Below, piece after piece: positions 55,899 through 64,000 of a DNA stretch of 64,000 bases. The notes under the pieces were generated by a model. That model saw only the letters and a list, made by a program, of their open reading frames with translations. It searched no databases and was not told the DNA's origin. How positions within the stretch are numbered: position 1 is the first letter of the stretch; each line of letters begins with the position of its first letter. Origin of the DNA: Streptomyces phaeolivaceus. GTDB lineage: Bacteria > Actinomycetota > Actinomycetes > Streptomycetales > Streptomycetaceae. The stretch is taken from positions 2,542,001 to 2,606,000 of the forward strand of contig NZ_CP045096.1 of NCBI RefSeq assembly GCF_009184865.1, given 5' to 3'. Made by a program: the position numbers and the translations under genes.

Positions 55899-57284
55899 AT
55901 GACGGCCTGTACACCATCACCCTCACCCACGACGGGCCACGGGCACGAGACGGGACAGGAGGAGACAGGGCAGGAGGACGAAGGGCGGGCGGACGAGGGG
56001 CGGCAGAGCACGGGACGGGATCACTACGACGGCAGCGGCGGGGGCGAGGGGCTCGCGCCGCCCGGCTGTGTGATCACCGCCGACGGGACGTACGCGGCGC
56101 GCCTCGCGCTCGACGGGGAGTCCTGGTTCCCCGAGCGCTGGACCCTCGACGGCCCCGAGCCGTACGCCGTACCGCTGCCCGGCAACCAGCCGGAGGAGCC
56201 CGGCACCGAGGTGCTCCCGATGACCGACGGCCGGGTCCTGATCCACCGGCTGGCCGCCGACCGGCATCTGTTCTCGCTGCTCTACCCGACCGGGCCCGGC
56301 ACCGGCGAACTCCCGCTCGGCGCGGTCGAATGCGCCGATCCGGCGGCCGAGCTGCGGCTGCTGCCGCCCGCGCCGTGCGGGGAGCGGGCGTACGCCCTCG
56401 CCCTTGGCCGGAGCGCCACCACGGTCTGGCTGGTGGCGGGCGGCGCGTTCGGGCCGGAGATGGTGGCGCAGGTGCCGGGACGGTGTTCGGGCGGCGTATG
56501 GCTGGACGGTACGGGCCGGCTGCTCGCGCTGGACCAGGAATGGGGCGGCCGGACCAAGTCGGTGGCGGTCGATCTGGAGCAGGCCGGTGCGATCTCGCCG
56601 CTGCTGCAGATCGCGGACGACAGCAACGACCGGGTGCTGCTCGCCGACCCCGACAGCGGGCTGCTCCTGATCCGCTCGGACGCGGCCTCCCCCGGCCACG
56701 ACCGGCTCGGCTGGGGCGTGTTGGGCAGTACGCTCCCGGTCCGCTTCCCGGAGTGTCTGCGGGTGCCCGACGGCCATCGGATCACCCCGTTCGCCATCCA
56801 GCCGGGCCAGATCCTGACCCCCGAGAGCTGTGCGGTCGCGCTGCGCGTGGACGGGCCCCGGGGCAGCTGGGTCGGCGTCTGGCGCCCGGCGGCCCGCCGG
56901 ATCCTTCATCTGCCCGCTCCCGAGGGCTGGTTGGCGGGGGCGGGGCTGTGGAGCCGGGAGGGCGTGCTGCAACTGCCGTACACGACAGGGGTGGTGCGGT
57001 GCGGGGTGGCTCGGGTAGGGGTGCCTTGGGGGGAGCCGGAAGCGCGGGGGGAGTCGCGGGAGGAGGCCCGGGAAGGGGCTCTGGAGGAGGCTCGGGAGGG
57101 CTCGGACGCCTTGCCCCCGTCCACGGCGGGTGGGGCGGCTTCCGGTGGGGGTGCCTCCGGCGTGGGTGCCGGCGGTGGGGACCCCTCCGGTGCGGAGCCG
57201 GCCGTGTCCGCCGTCGCCCGGCCCGTGCCGTTGCAGCAGGCGCCGTTGGAGGGGCGCGTACCCGAGGAGGTGACCGTCGGGTGA
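55899..57284 (+). CDS. Hypothetical beta-propeller-like protein
   Basis: ATG at 55899 follows GGAGGTGATC, an excellent ribosome site, and gives 461 residues. After a hydrophilic N-terminus, residues 45-400 show repeated beta segments with GxxxxW and DxxGRLLAL-like turns (VWLDGTGRLLALDQEWGG, RVLLADPDSGLLLIRSD), suggesting a propeller. The last 90 residues are Glu/Ala/Gly-rich and disordered. There is no signal or membrane span. It resembles proteins conserved in streptomycetes but I cannot name the family. Confidence 0.75.
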   Translation: MTACTPSPSPTTGHGHETGQEETGQEDEGRADEGRQSTGRDHYDGSGGGEGLAPPGCVITADGTYAARLALDGESWFPERWTLDGPEPYAVPLPGNQPEEPGTEVLPMTDGRVLIHRLAADRHLFSLLYPTGPGTGELPLGAVECADPAAELRLLPPAPCGERAYALALGRSATTVWLVAGGAFGPEMVAQVPGRCSGGVWLDGTGRLLALDQEWGGRTKSVAVDLEQAGAISPLLQIADDSNDRVLLADPDSGLLLIRSDAASPGHDRLGWGVLGSTLPVRFPECLRVPDGHRITPFAIQPGQILTPESCAVALRVDGPRGSWVGVWRPAARRILHLPAPEGWLAGAGLWSREGVLQLPYTTGVVRCGVARVGVPWGEPEARGESREEAREGALEEAREGSDALPPSTAGGAASGGGASGVGAGGGDPSGAEPAVSAVARPVPLQQAPLEGRVPEEVTVG

Positions 57285-57415
57285 ACGTGATGTGCGGGCT
57301 GCGGGCGAAGTGGACGCGGCGCGGGCGACACGCCCTCGGGCGGCTTCGAGGCGAGCGGGGCGGACCGTTAAAATCACCCGCCGGTAAGAAGATCATTCGA
57401 CGGGGAACACTTCCA

Positions 57416-57583
57416 ATGAGCGACGTGCACACCACCCAGCCGCCCACGGCCAACCCCCAAGAGGCGGACGGACACGGCAGACACCGGGGCCAGATCTCGG
57501 CCCACGAAGCCGAGAAGGCGACCCCTCGCGGACGCCACCGCAAGCCGGCCGAACACACGGAGACGACGCCGATGTCCGCCTGA
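57416..57583 (+). CDS. Small hydrophilic Streptomyces protein
   Basis: ATG at 57416, with GGGGAACACT upstream as a fair ribosome site, encodes 55 residues rich in His, Thr, Glu and Pro (HTTQPPTANPQEADGHGRHR, ISAHEAEKATPRGRHRK). It has no Cys and no hydrophobic segment, and is probably disordered. It is 131 bp downstream of the propeller-like gene. A real gene is supported by the ribosome site and composition. Confidence 0.5.
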   Translation: MSDVHTTQPPTANPQEADGHGRHRGQISAHEAEKATPRGRHRKPAEHTETTPMSA

Positions 57584-57621
57584 ACGGCGGCACGAGTCCC
57601 TCCCGGTCGCCTCTGGAGAAA

Positions 57622-57697
57622 CGTCAATTCGTCAACTCGGCGACTCGTCAATTCGTCAACTCGGCGACTCGGCGACTCGGCGACTCGGCGACTCGAC
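57622..57697. repeat. Direct repeats of GGCGACTC / CGTCAATT
   Basis: The stretch repeats GTCAATTCGTCAACTC twice and then CGACTCGG five times with 8-9 bp period. It is non-coding, between the small gene and the terminator. Possibly a replication-slippage tract. Confidence 0.6.
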
Positions 57698-57722
57698 GCC
57701 GGAACCGACCGACACGGCATCC

Positions 57723-57751
57723 GGCCCCGCCCGTCATCGACGGGCGGGGCC
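57723..57751. terminator. Bidirectional terminator
   Basis: GGCCCCGCCCGTC and GACGGGCGGGGCC form a perfect 13 bp stem with a 3-base ATC loop. It sits between convergent transcription units (57583 plus, 57762 minus), ideal for stopping both. Confidence 0.75.
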
Positions 57752-57761
57752 GCTTCGCGCC

Positions 57762-58784
57762 TTACGGGGTCGCCCCCGGCCCGTGCCGCAACCCGAGCAC
57801 CTCCGCCGCCGCGAACGTCTCGCCCTTCGGCCGGTCCGCGTAGTACGGCGTGAGCAGGCCGTCCAGTTCGTCGTAGGTGAACGCGTCCTGCTTGGTGTCG
57901 AACTTGGCCTGGACGCGCGGACGTTCGACGACGGCGACCATGCCGCCGTGGACGACGAGGAGTTGGCCGTTCACCCCGGCGGCGGCGGGCGAGGCGAGGT
58001 AGCCGACGAGGGGGGCGACGTGCTCGGGGGCGAGGGGGTCGAGGTCGCCGGGCGACGCGGACTCGCCGAACACGTCCTCGGTCATCCGGGTGCGGGCCCG
58101 GGGGCAGATCACGTTCGCCGTGACGCCGTACTTGGCGAGCGCGAGCGCCGTGGACGTGGTCAGTCCGACGATGCCGCCCTTCGCCGCCGCGTAGTTGGGC
58201 TGTCCGGCCGAGCCCGCGAGGAAGGCCTCCGAGGAGGTGTTCACGATCCGCCCGTACACCGGACCGCCGCCACCCGCCTCGGCCTCCGCCGCCGCCTTCG
58301 TCCTCGCCTCGGCCTTCGCCCGGTCACGCCAGTACGCGGAGGCGAACCGTGTCGTGTTGAAGTGCCCCTTCAGATGCACCCGGAGGACCGCGTCCCACTC
58401 CTCCTCCGACATCGAGAAGACCATGCGGTCGCGCAGGATTCCCGCGTTGTTGACGAGAATGTCCAGCTTCCCGAATTCCGCGACCGCCAACTCGACCAGT
58501 TCCCGCGCCTGTTGGTGGTCCGCCACATCCCCGGTGTGGACGACCGCGCGTCCGCCCGCCGCGCGGATCGTCTCCGCCACCTCCTCGGCGGGCCCCGCCG
58601 ACACCTCGCCGGAGCCGTCCCGGCCGGGCCGCCCGTAGTCGTTCACCACGACGGCCGCGCCCAGCCGCGCCAGCTCCAGCGCCTCGGCCCGGCCGAGCCC
58701 GCGCCCCGCACCGGTCACGATCGCGGACAGCCCGTCGAGAGGCAGCCCTTCGAGCGGCGATGTCATCCCCGTGGTCCCCGCCAT
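57762..58784 (-). CDS. Short-chain dehydrogenase/reductase (3-hydroxyacyl-CoA or steroid type)
   Basis: ATG at 58784 with GAGAGGAG upstream gives 340 residues. The NAD-binding motif TGAGRGLG is at 24-31, NNAG in the middle, and the catalytic Tyr198/Lys202 lie in QPNYAAAKGG. The sequence resembles the dehydrogenase part of peroxisomal multifunctional enzyme 2. With the MaoC hydratase and Zn-alcohol dehydrogenase upstream it probably oxidises a 3-hydroxyacyl-CoA or hydroxysteroid intermediate. The Ala/Glu-rich insert (KAEARTKAAAEAEAG) is unusual. It is last in the operon. Confidence 0.88.
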   Translation of the reverse strand: MAGTTGMTSPLEGLPLDGLSAIVTGAGRGLGRAEALELARLGAAVVVNDYGRPGRDGSGEVSAGPAEEVAETIRAAGGRAVVHTGDVADHQQARELVELAVAEFGKLDILVNNAGILRDRMVFSMSEEEWDAVLRVHLKGHFNTTRFASAYWRDRAKAEARTKAAAEAEAGGGGPVYGRIVNTSSEAFLAGSAGQPNYAAAKGGIVGLTTSTALALAKYGVTANVICPRARTRMTEDVFGESASPGDLDPLAPEHVAPLVGYLASPAAAGVNGQLLVVHGGMVAVVERPRVQAKFDTKQDAFTYDELDGLLTPYYADRPKGETFAAAEVLGLRHGPGATP

Positions 58785-58819
58785 CCCCGAACTCCTCTCG
58801 CCGTGCACGGTGGCCGTGG

Positions 58820-59896
58820 TCAGATCTCGATGCAGGTGCGGAGGGCGACCCCGGTCCGCATCTGGTCGAGGGCCTCGTTGATGTCGGCGAGGGGCACCCG
58901 GTGGGTGATCAGGCTCGCGAGGTCGATACGGCCGGCCCGCCAGAGGGCGATGGCCCGCTCGTAGGAGCGCAGGACGTCGCCGCCGCCGTACATGGACGGC
59001 AGAATCCGCTTCTCGTCGAAGAACAGCTCGAACATGCTGAGTTGGAGGAAGTCGTCCAGCGCGCCCGCGCCGACCACCACAAGAGTGCCGCCACGCCGGG
59101 TCGTCTCGTACGCGGTACGGGCGGTGGCCGAGCGGCCGACGACCTCGAAGACGTAGTCGAAGCCCTCCCCGGCGGTGACGGACTGCTTGGCGTCGGCCAG
59201 TTCGTCCGGCGAAATCGCCTTGGTGGCACCGAACTTGAGCGCCGCCTCGCGCCGCGAGAGCACCGGGTCGACGGCGACGATCTCGGCGGCGCCCTTGAGC
59301 CGGGCGCCCTGGATCGCCGAGATGCCGACACCCCCGCAGCCGATGACCGCGACCGACGAACCGGCTTCCACGTCGGCGGTGTTGAGGGCCGCGCCCAGTC
59401 CGGTGGTGACACCGCAGCCGATGAGGGCGGCGATGTCGAAGGGCACGTCGTCCGGTATCGGCACGGCGCAGCCCGCGTCGACGACGACCTCCTCGGCGAA
59501 CGTGCCGGTGCCCGCGAAGCCGAAGACGTCCCCGGCGGGCCGCTTGAAGTTGGGCGTACCGGCGTTGAGGAACCCGGCGAGGCAGAGATGTGTCTGGCCG
59601 CGCTTGCAGGCGGGACAGGTGCCGCAGGCGGGGAGCCAGCAGACCACGACACGGTCGCCCGCCTTCAAGTGGCTTACGCCCTCCCCGACTTCGACTATCT
59701 CGCCGGCGCCCTCGTGCCCCGGGACGAAGGGGCCGGGCTGCGGCAGCACCCCGGCCATCGCGGACAGGTCCGAGTGGCACAGCCCCGTGGCCCGCACCCG
59801 GATCCTCACCCGGCCCGGCCCGAAGCCCACCGCCTCGACGTCGTCGAGCACGTCGAGCTTGTCCTGACCGATCTCGTGCAGTACGGCTGCGCGCAT
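58820..59896 (-). CDS. Zinc-dependent alcohol dehydrogenase
   Basis: A 358-residue MDR-family enzyme. Catalytic zinc ligands are Cys40 and the His61-Glu62 pair of PGHEGAGE. The structural zinc site is Cys91, Cys94, Cys97 and Cys105. The NAD-binding motif is VAVIGCGGVGISAI. This is the class III/aryl-alcohol type; the substrate is likely a primary alcohol or hydroxylated catabolic intermediate. GGGGAGCC precedes the ATG. It lies between the SDR and MaoC genes on one strand. Confidence 0.88.
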   Translation of the reverse strand: MRAAVLHEIGQDKLDVLDDVEAVGFGPGRVRIRVRATGLCHSDLSAMAGVLPQPGPFVPGHEGAGEIVEVGEGVSHLKAGDRVVVCWLPACGTCPACKRGQTHLCLAGFLNAGTPNFKRPAGDVFGFAGTGTFAEEVVVDAGCAVPIPDDVPFDIAALIGCGVTTGLGAALNTADVEAGSSVAVIGCGGVGISAIQGARLKGAAEIVAVDPVLSRREAALKFGATKAISPDELADAKQSVTAGEGFDYVFEVVGRSATARTAYETTRRGGTLVVVGAGALDDFLQLSMFELFFDEKRILPSMYGGGDVLRSYERAIALWRAGRIDLASLITHRVPLADINEALDQMRTGVALRTCIEI

Positions 59897-59930
59897 GGTG
59901 CGGCTCCCCTCAGGAGTACCTGACTTACGG

Positions 59931-60056
59931 CCCTACCGAGCTGCTCATCCGTACGGAACTGCTCGTCCGTACCGAGCTGCTCATCCGTACGGAACTGCTC
60001 GTCCGTACCGAGCTGCTCATCCGTACGGAACTGCTCATCCGTACGGAACTGCTCAT
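59931..60056. repeat. Seven tandem 18 bp repeats
   Basis: The unit CCGTACGGAACTGCTCAT is repeated seven times with two alternating variants (CCGTACCGAGCTGCTCAT and one with CTCGT). Each unit holds the palindrome CCGTACGG or a near match. The array begins at the MaoC stop and ends 34 bp before the dehydrogenase start, so it lies in the transcript leader of the dehydrogenase gene. Confidence 0.85.
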
Positions 60057-60913
60057 TCGTGCTCGACGAGCGTGTCCGCCAGTACCGGCGCGTCGTCCCG
60101 CTCCACGGCGGTCACCGTCACTCGTACCGCGTGGTCGTCCGGCGTCCACATCCGGATGCGGAGGGTCTCGCCCGGGAAGACGACGCCCGCGAAGCGTGTC
60201 CCGTACGCGCGGACGCGGCCGACGTCCCCGCCGAGCACCGTGTCGACGACGGCCTTCAGCGTGATCCCGTAGGTGCACAGCCCGTGCAGGATCGGCCGGT
60301 CGAAGCCCGCGCCCGCCGCGAACTCGGGGTCGGCGTGCAGCGGGTTCCAGTCGCCGGAGAGGCGGTACAGCAGCGCCTGGTCCTCGCGGACTGGCCGCTC
60401 GACCTCCTTGTCGGGCGCGGTCGTCGGCGGTTCCCGCCGGGCGGACGGCCCGCGCTCACCACCCCAGCCGCCCTCTCCCCGTACGAAGATCTGCGCCTCG
60501 TTCACCCACAACGGGCCTGCGGCGTCCGCGACTTCGGTCCGCATCACCAGGACCGCCGCCTTGCCCTTGTCGTACACCGCCGCCACACGCGAGGTCGCGG
60601 TCGCCCGCCCTTCGACGGGGATCGGCCGGTGGAGTTCGACGCGCTGGCCGCCGTGCAGGACCTTGGCGAGGTCGACGTCGACGCCGGGTGCGTTCAGGCC
60701 GCCGATGACGTCCGGTGAGCCCGCGCCGGCGACGGTCGCGAAGCTCGGCAGGACGTGCAGCCGGGACTCCAGTGTGTAGCGCAGTTCGTCGGGGTCGGTC
60801 GCGGGGACACCGGCGCCGATACCGAGGTGGTAGAGGAGAACGTCCTTACGAGTCCACGCGATCTCGGCGGAACGCGGCTCGGCCGCGAGCGCCTTGGCTG
60901 CGTCGATGGGCAT
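60053..60913 (-). CDS. MaoC-family enoyl-CoA hydratase
   Basis: A 286-residue double hot-dog protein. The active-site Asp188-x-Asn190...His193 is in YRLSGDWNPLHADPEFAAGA, with GFDRPILHGLCTYG following. This is the hydratase 2 arrangement of peroxisomal multifunctional enzyme 2, fitting the adjacent SDR. It hydrates trans-2-enoyl-CoA, possibly with a steroid-type side chain. It is first in the operon, with a KstR-like palindrome 120 bp upstream. Confidence 0.88.
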   Translation of the reverse strand: MPIDAAKALAAEPRSAEIAWTRKDVLLYHLGIGAGVPATDPDELRYTLESRLHVLPSFATVAGAGSPDVIGGLNAPGVDVDLAKVLHGGQRVELHRPIPVEGRATATSRVAAVYDKGKAAVLVMRTEVADAAGPLWVNEAQIFVRGEGGWGGERGPSARREPPTTAPDKEVERPVREDQALLYRLSGDWNPLHADPEFAAGAGFDRPILHGLCTYGITLKAVVDTVLGGDVGRVRAYGTRFAGVVFPGETLRIRMWTPDDHAVRVTVTAVERDDAPVLADTLVEHE

Positions 60914-61543
60914 GGGGCTCCTGTGCGGGACGACGGGGGCGGAGGCCGATGGAGAAGGCGGAGGAACCTCGGCACGACCGTCCGCACCAGCGGTCGCACC
61001 GAGGTCGTCACGGCCGGCCCGGAACCGCCCACCTAGAACGCGTTCCAGTCCGGCGACCTCTGTATAGCCGAGCCACGTGCACTTGTGAAGGCTCCTGACA
61101 GTACGTCAGATGCGGTGCGGGAACCGTCCTGCTCCACCCACGACATTCGTCCTGCCGGACTCGGTACAAGCGCGCCTGCCGGGCCGCGCCCCGCCTTCGT
61201 ACTGTCGAGAACATGAGGCGGACGGAGGCGGGCGGGACGGCGGCGACGGGTGCGGGTGCGAGTTCCGGTGCGGGTGCGGGCGGCGGGTGTGCGAGCCGGG
61301 GCGGGGTGGGCGCGTGGTTCCCCCGGCGGGCGATGAAGAGGAAGGGGGCCCCGTGGCGGGCGGGCGGCGGCGGCGGACGAGGCGGGCCCGCCGGCCACCG
61401 GGCTCACCCTGGTGCCGTGGTCGCTGATGGGGATGGGCGCCTTCGCGAACCTCCTCCGGGGCCGGGCCCTGGGTGCCCGGGGCCTGGGCTGCGATCCCCG
61501 CGCGCCCCCTCCCCCATCGGCGTCCCCGGCCTAACCTTGGCCC
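60914..61543. other. Region between MaoC and response-regulator genes
   Basis: The first 120 bp hold the promoter of the MaoC operon. From 61,050 to 61,540 the DNA is very GC-rich with long G and GGC runs. One frame ends GLTLVPWSLMGMGAFANLLR, then a stop at 61,532, which could be the ruined tail of a membrane protein or sensor kinase, but no intact gene is supported. Confidence 0.4.
61034..61047. promoter_or_regulatory. KstR-like operator palindrome
   Basis: TAGAACGCGTTCCA matches the pattern TnnAACnnGTTnnA known for the TetR-family regulator KstR of steroid catabolism. It lies 121 bp upstream of the MaoC start. The regulator gene is not in this window. Confidence 0.5.
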
Positions 61544-62185
61544 GTGAACGAGATGCCCCGGGATCACCGGCCCGCCAAGTCCATCAGGGTGCTGCTCGCC
61601 GAGGACCAGGGGATGACGCGGGGCGCGTTGGCGTTACTGCTGGGGATGGAGGCGGACATCCAGGTCGTGACGCAGGTCGGGGCGGGGGACGCGATCGTGG
61701 ACGCGGCGCTGATCCATCGGCCGGATGTCGCGCTGCTGGACATCGAACTGCCCGGGATGAGCGGTCTGGACGCCGCCGCCGAGCTTCGCGACCAGGTGCC
61801 CGACTGCCGCGTACTGATCCTCACCACCTTCGGCCGGCCGGGGAATCTCCGCCGGGCCATGGACGCGGGCGCCGCCGGGTTCCTGGTGAAGGACGGGCCC
61901 GTGGAGGAGCTGGCGCGGGCCATCCGCCGGGTGCTGACCGGTGAGACCGTCGTCGACCCGGCCCTCGCCACGGCCGCGCCGAGCGCCGACCCCAACCCGC
62001 TCACCGACCGCGAACGCGACGCCCTCAACGCCTCCGCCGACGGCGCCACCGTCGCCGACATCGCCACCCGCCTCCATCTCTCCGAGTCCACCGTCCGCAA
62101 CCACCTCTCCGCCGCCATCGGCAAGACCGGCACCCGCAACCTCGTGGAGGCACTACGGGAGGCCCGCCAGCGGGGGTGGCTGTAG
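61544..62185 (+). CDS. NarL/LuxR-family response regulator
   Basis: GTG at 61544 gives 213 residues. The receiver domain has acidic residues in VLLAEDQGMTRGAL, the phosphoacceptor Asp66 in DVALLDIELPGMSG, and the conserved Lys in FLVKDG. The C-terminal LuxR helix-turn-helix is LTDRERDALNASADGATVAD, then LHLSESTVRNHLSAAIGK. It resembles DesR-type regulators. No sensor-kinase gene is adjacent, so the partner was lost or lies elsewhere. It may control the MFS gene 208 bp downstream. Confidence 0.9.
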   Translation: MNEMPRDHRPAKSIRVLLAEDQGMTRGALALLLGMEADIQVVTQVGAGDAIVDAALIHRPDVALLDIELPGMSGLDAAAELRDQVPDCRVLILTTFGRPGNLRRAMDAGAAGFLVKDGPVEELARAIRRVLTGETVVDPALATAAPSADPNPLTDRERDALNASADGATVADIATRLHLSESTVRNHLSAAIGKTGTRNLVEALREARQRGWL

Positions 62186-62393
62186 CCGCCGCCAGTGCCA
62201 CGAACCGGCTCACGTCCGAGCCTGGCCGCACAGCCTCACCGGCCCGCCGCCACCCCGCCCCTTCCCCTGACGGCTCGCCACTTCCTCATGGGCAGGTCAA
62301 GTTTTCGTTAGTCACTCGAAACAACGGAATAGTTGCCCAGGCGCACGAGGTTCAGATGGCACATACCCTCACCCGGCCAGGAGGCCACGCTCC

Positions 62394-63926
62394 ATGACAC
62401 GACCGCACACACCGCCGACCCACGACAGGTCCACCACGGGCGCCTCCGGCGCGATCGTCCCGGTGCTGGCCTTCGCGGGGATCGTGGTCGCGGTGATGCA
62501 GACCCTGCTGGTCCCGGTGATCAAGGACCTTCCGCAGCTGCTGGACACCTCCCCCAGCAACGCGACCTGGGTCCTGACCTCCACCCTCCTCTCGGGTGCC
62601 GTGGCCACCCCGATCATGGGCCGCCTCGGCGACCTCTTCGGCAAGCGACGCATGCTGCTCGCCAGCCTGTCCGTGATGGTGGTCGGCGCGCTGATCAGCG
62701 GTTTCACCAGCGCGCTCGTCCCGATGATCGTCGGCCGTACGCTCCAGGGCTTCGCCATGGGCGCGATCCCGCTGGGCATCGGCCTGATGCGGGACGAACT
62801 GCCCCGCGAACGCCTCGCCTCCGCCATGGCCCTGATGAGCTCGTCCATAGGCGTCGGCGGCGGACTCGCGCTGCCGCTCGCCGCCGCGGTCGCCCAGAAC
62901 ACCGACTGGCACGTCCTCTTCTTCGGCGCCGCCGCCCTCGGTGTCCTCGCCATCGTGCTGACGCTCGTCGCCGTACCGGAGACGAGGACCCGCGCGCAGG
63001 GCACCTTCGACCACCTCGGCGCGCTCGGCCTCTCCGCCGGCCTCGTCCTCTTCCTCCTGCCGATCACCAAGGGCAGCGACTGGGGCTGGACCTCCCCGGC
63101 CACGCTCGGCCTGTTCGGCGCGTCGGCCGCGGTCCTGCTGCTCTGGGGCGTTCTGGAACTGCGTATCCCCGCGCCGCTGGTGGACCTGCGCACCACCGCG
63201 CGCCGCGAGGTCCTCCTCACCAACCTCGCCTCGATCATGGTCGGCGTCTCCTTCTACGTCGTCTCCCTCGTCCTCCCGCAGCTCCTCCAGCTGCCCTCCT
63301 CCACGGGCTACGGCCTCGGGCAGTCGATGATCGTCGCGGGGCTGTGTGTGGCTCCGCTCGGTCTGACGATGATGTTCACGGCGCCCGTCTACGCCCGGAT
63401 CTCCGCGAAGTACGGCCCCAAGAGCACCCTCATCCTCGGCCTGCTGATCATCGGGATCGGTTACGGGGCCGGGCTCGGGCTGATGAGCGCCGCGTGGCAG
63501 ACCGTGGTGGTGTCGGTGGTGCTGGGGGCGGGGATCGGGCTCGCCTACTCCTCGCTCCCGGCGCTGATCATCGGGGCCGTCGACGCGTCCGAGACGGGGG
63601 CGGCGAACGGGCTCAACACGCTGATGCGGTCCATCGGTACGTCGGTGTCGAGCGCCGTGATCGGCATGGTGCTGGCGAACACGGCGAACCATGTCGGGGG
63701 TGTCGCGGTCCCGACCATGCACGGGTTCCGTATCTCCTTCCTCATCGCCACGGCCGCGGTCGCCGTCGGACTGCTGCTGGCCGTGTTCCTGCCCAGCCGT
63801 CGCCCCGCGCTTACGCTCCGCGCGAGCAGTGAGGGTGGGGGTGCGGGCGGGGGCGCGGGCGCGGGCGGGGGGATCGGTGAGGCGGAGGTGGTGTCCAAGG
63901 AGGACAGGGCGGCTGTCGTCCGATAG
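62394..63926 (+). CDS. MFS exporter of the DHA2 (14-helix) type
   Basis: A 510-residue membrane protein with about 14 hydrophobic helices. The MFS motif A is in IMGRLGDLFGKRRMLLASLS, and motif C-like GIGLMRDELPRERLASAMAL and GAANGLNTLMRSIGTSVSSA are typical of drug/H+ antiporters such as Streptomyces resistance exporters. The last 40 residues are a Gly/Ala-rich tail. The start ATG 62394 follows GGCCACGCTCC, a weak site. TTTCG...CGAAA at 62302-62321 may be an operator upstream. The substrate is unknown. Confidence 0.88.
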   Translation: MTRPHTPPTHDRSTTGASGAIVPVLAFAGIVVAVMQTLLVPVIKDLPQLLDTSPSNATWVLTSTLLSGAVATPIMGRLGDLFGKRRMLLASLSVMVVGALISGFTSALVPMIVGRTLQGFAMGAIPLGIGLMRDELPRERLASAMALMSSSIGVGGGLALPLAAAVAQNTDWHVLFFGAAALGVLAIVLTLVAVPETRTRAQGTFDHLGALGLSAGLVLFLLPITKGSDWGWTSPATLGLFGASAAVLLLWGVLELRIPAPLVDLRTTARREVLLTNLASIMVGVSFYVVSLVLPQLLQLPSSTGYGLGQSMIVAGLCVAPLGLTMMFTAPVYARISAKYGPKSTLILGLLIIGIGYGAGLGLMSAAWQTVVVSVVLGAGIGLAYSSLPALIIGAVDASETGAANGLNTLMRSIGTSVSSAVIGMVLANTANHVGGVAVPTMHGFRISFLIATAAVAVGLLLAVFLPSRRPALTLRASSEGGGAGGGAGAGGGIGEAEVVSKEDRAAVVR

Positions 63927-64000
63927 GGCGCGCGCGAGCCTTCACCCCGGCCGACCTTCGTCCTCGGCTTCGGCTTCGGCTTCGGGTCCGGGTCCGGGTC

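Noticed and set aside
57416..57583. RiPP precursor peptide
   Set aside because: No Cys, no leader/core pattern and no modifying enzymes nearby.
59931..60056. CRISPR array
   Set aside because: The 18 bp units are directly adjacent with no unique spacers, and no cas gene is present.

Overview
The window is high-GC actinobacterial DNA. The strong third-position GC bias, frequent GTG starts, leaderless promoters and WhiJ-type (XRE/DUF397/ATPase) gene sets all point to a Streptomyces chromosome. It has two halves. Positions 1 to about 44,400 are an accessory region rich in defence genes, toxins, broken genes and one insertion sequence. Positions 44,400 to 64,000 are ordinary chromosomal genes in tight, mostly undamaged arrangement, starting with the RNase P RNA gene rnpB.

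The main system is a BREX type 2 (phage growth limitation, Pgl) locus on the minus strand. Read in its own direction it runs pglW (NERD plus Ser/Thr kinase), pglX (adenine-type DNA methyltransferase), an interposed 7.2 kb cassette, pglY (P-loop ATPase), pglZ (alkaline-phosphatase fold), a short stretch of decayed genes, brxD (ATPase) and brxHI (helicase, cut off by the window edge). pglW/pglX, pglY/pglZ and brxD/brxHI are each pairwise start/stop-overlapped, so the three couples look translationally coupled. The cassette between pglX and pglY holds a VapBC-like ribbon-helix-helix/PIN pair, a DUF6879 gene with a frameshifted partner, an EcsC-like gene, two copies (one decayed) of a WhiJ-type DUF397/XRE/ATPase set, and a DUF6247-containing small-gene module. 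Separation of pglWX from pglYZ by several kb is, from memory, also how Streptomyces coelicolor carries Pgl.

Upstream of pglW lies a graveyard of other defence-type genes. One is a DUF2075-family gene with an internal in-frame deletion. The other is a giant DUF4011/superfamily 1 helicase/MTES_1575 nuclease/DUF3320 gene (2255 codons when repaired) split by a 1330 bp IS3-family element with a 4 bp target duplication. Next to it is a polymorphic-toxin operon: DUF6507 protein, an 836-residue toxin with a C-terminal PD-(D/E)XK-like domain, an Imm49 immunity protein and a DUF6177 protein. Tandem DUF6907 modules follow, with a frameshift.

The right half contains rnpB with its terminator, an EamA exporter whose tail overlaps rnpB, an AraC regulator, a Uma2 protein, a MerR regulator with a membrane protein, an RNB-domain RNase, YaaA, KDPG aldolase, a bifunctional RNase H/phosphatase with a remarkable Pro/Gly/Asn repeat linker, a zinc-ribbon protein with an apparent CTG start, and a Nif3-like protein. 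It ends with a MaoC/Zn-alcohol dehydrogenase/SDR operon behind a KstR-like palindrome, a NarL-type response regulator and a 14-helix MFS exporter.

I found no tRNA gene, CRISPR array or integrase. All family names come from reading the translated sequence; no database search was possible.
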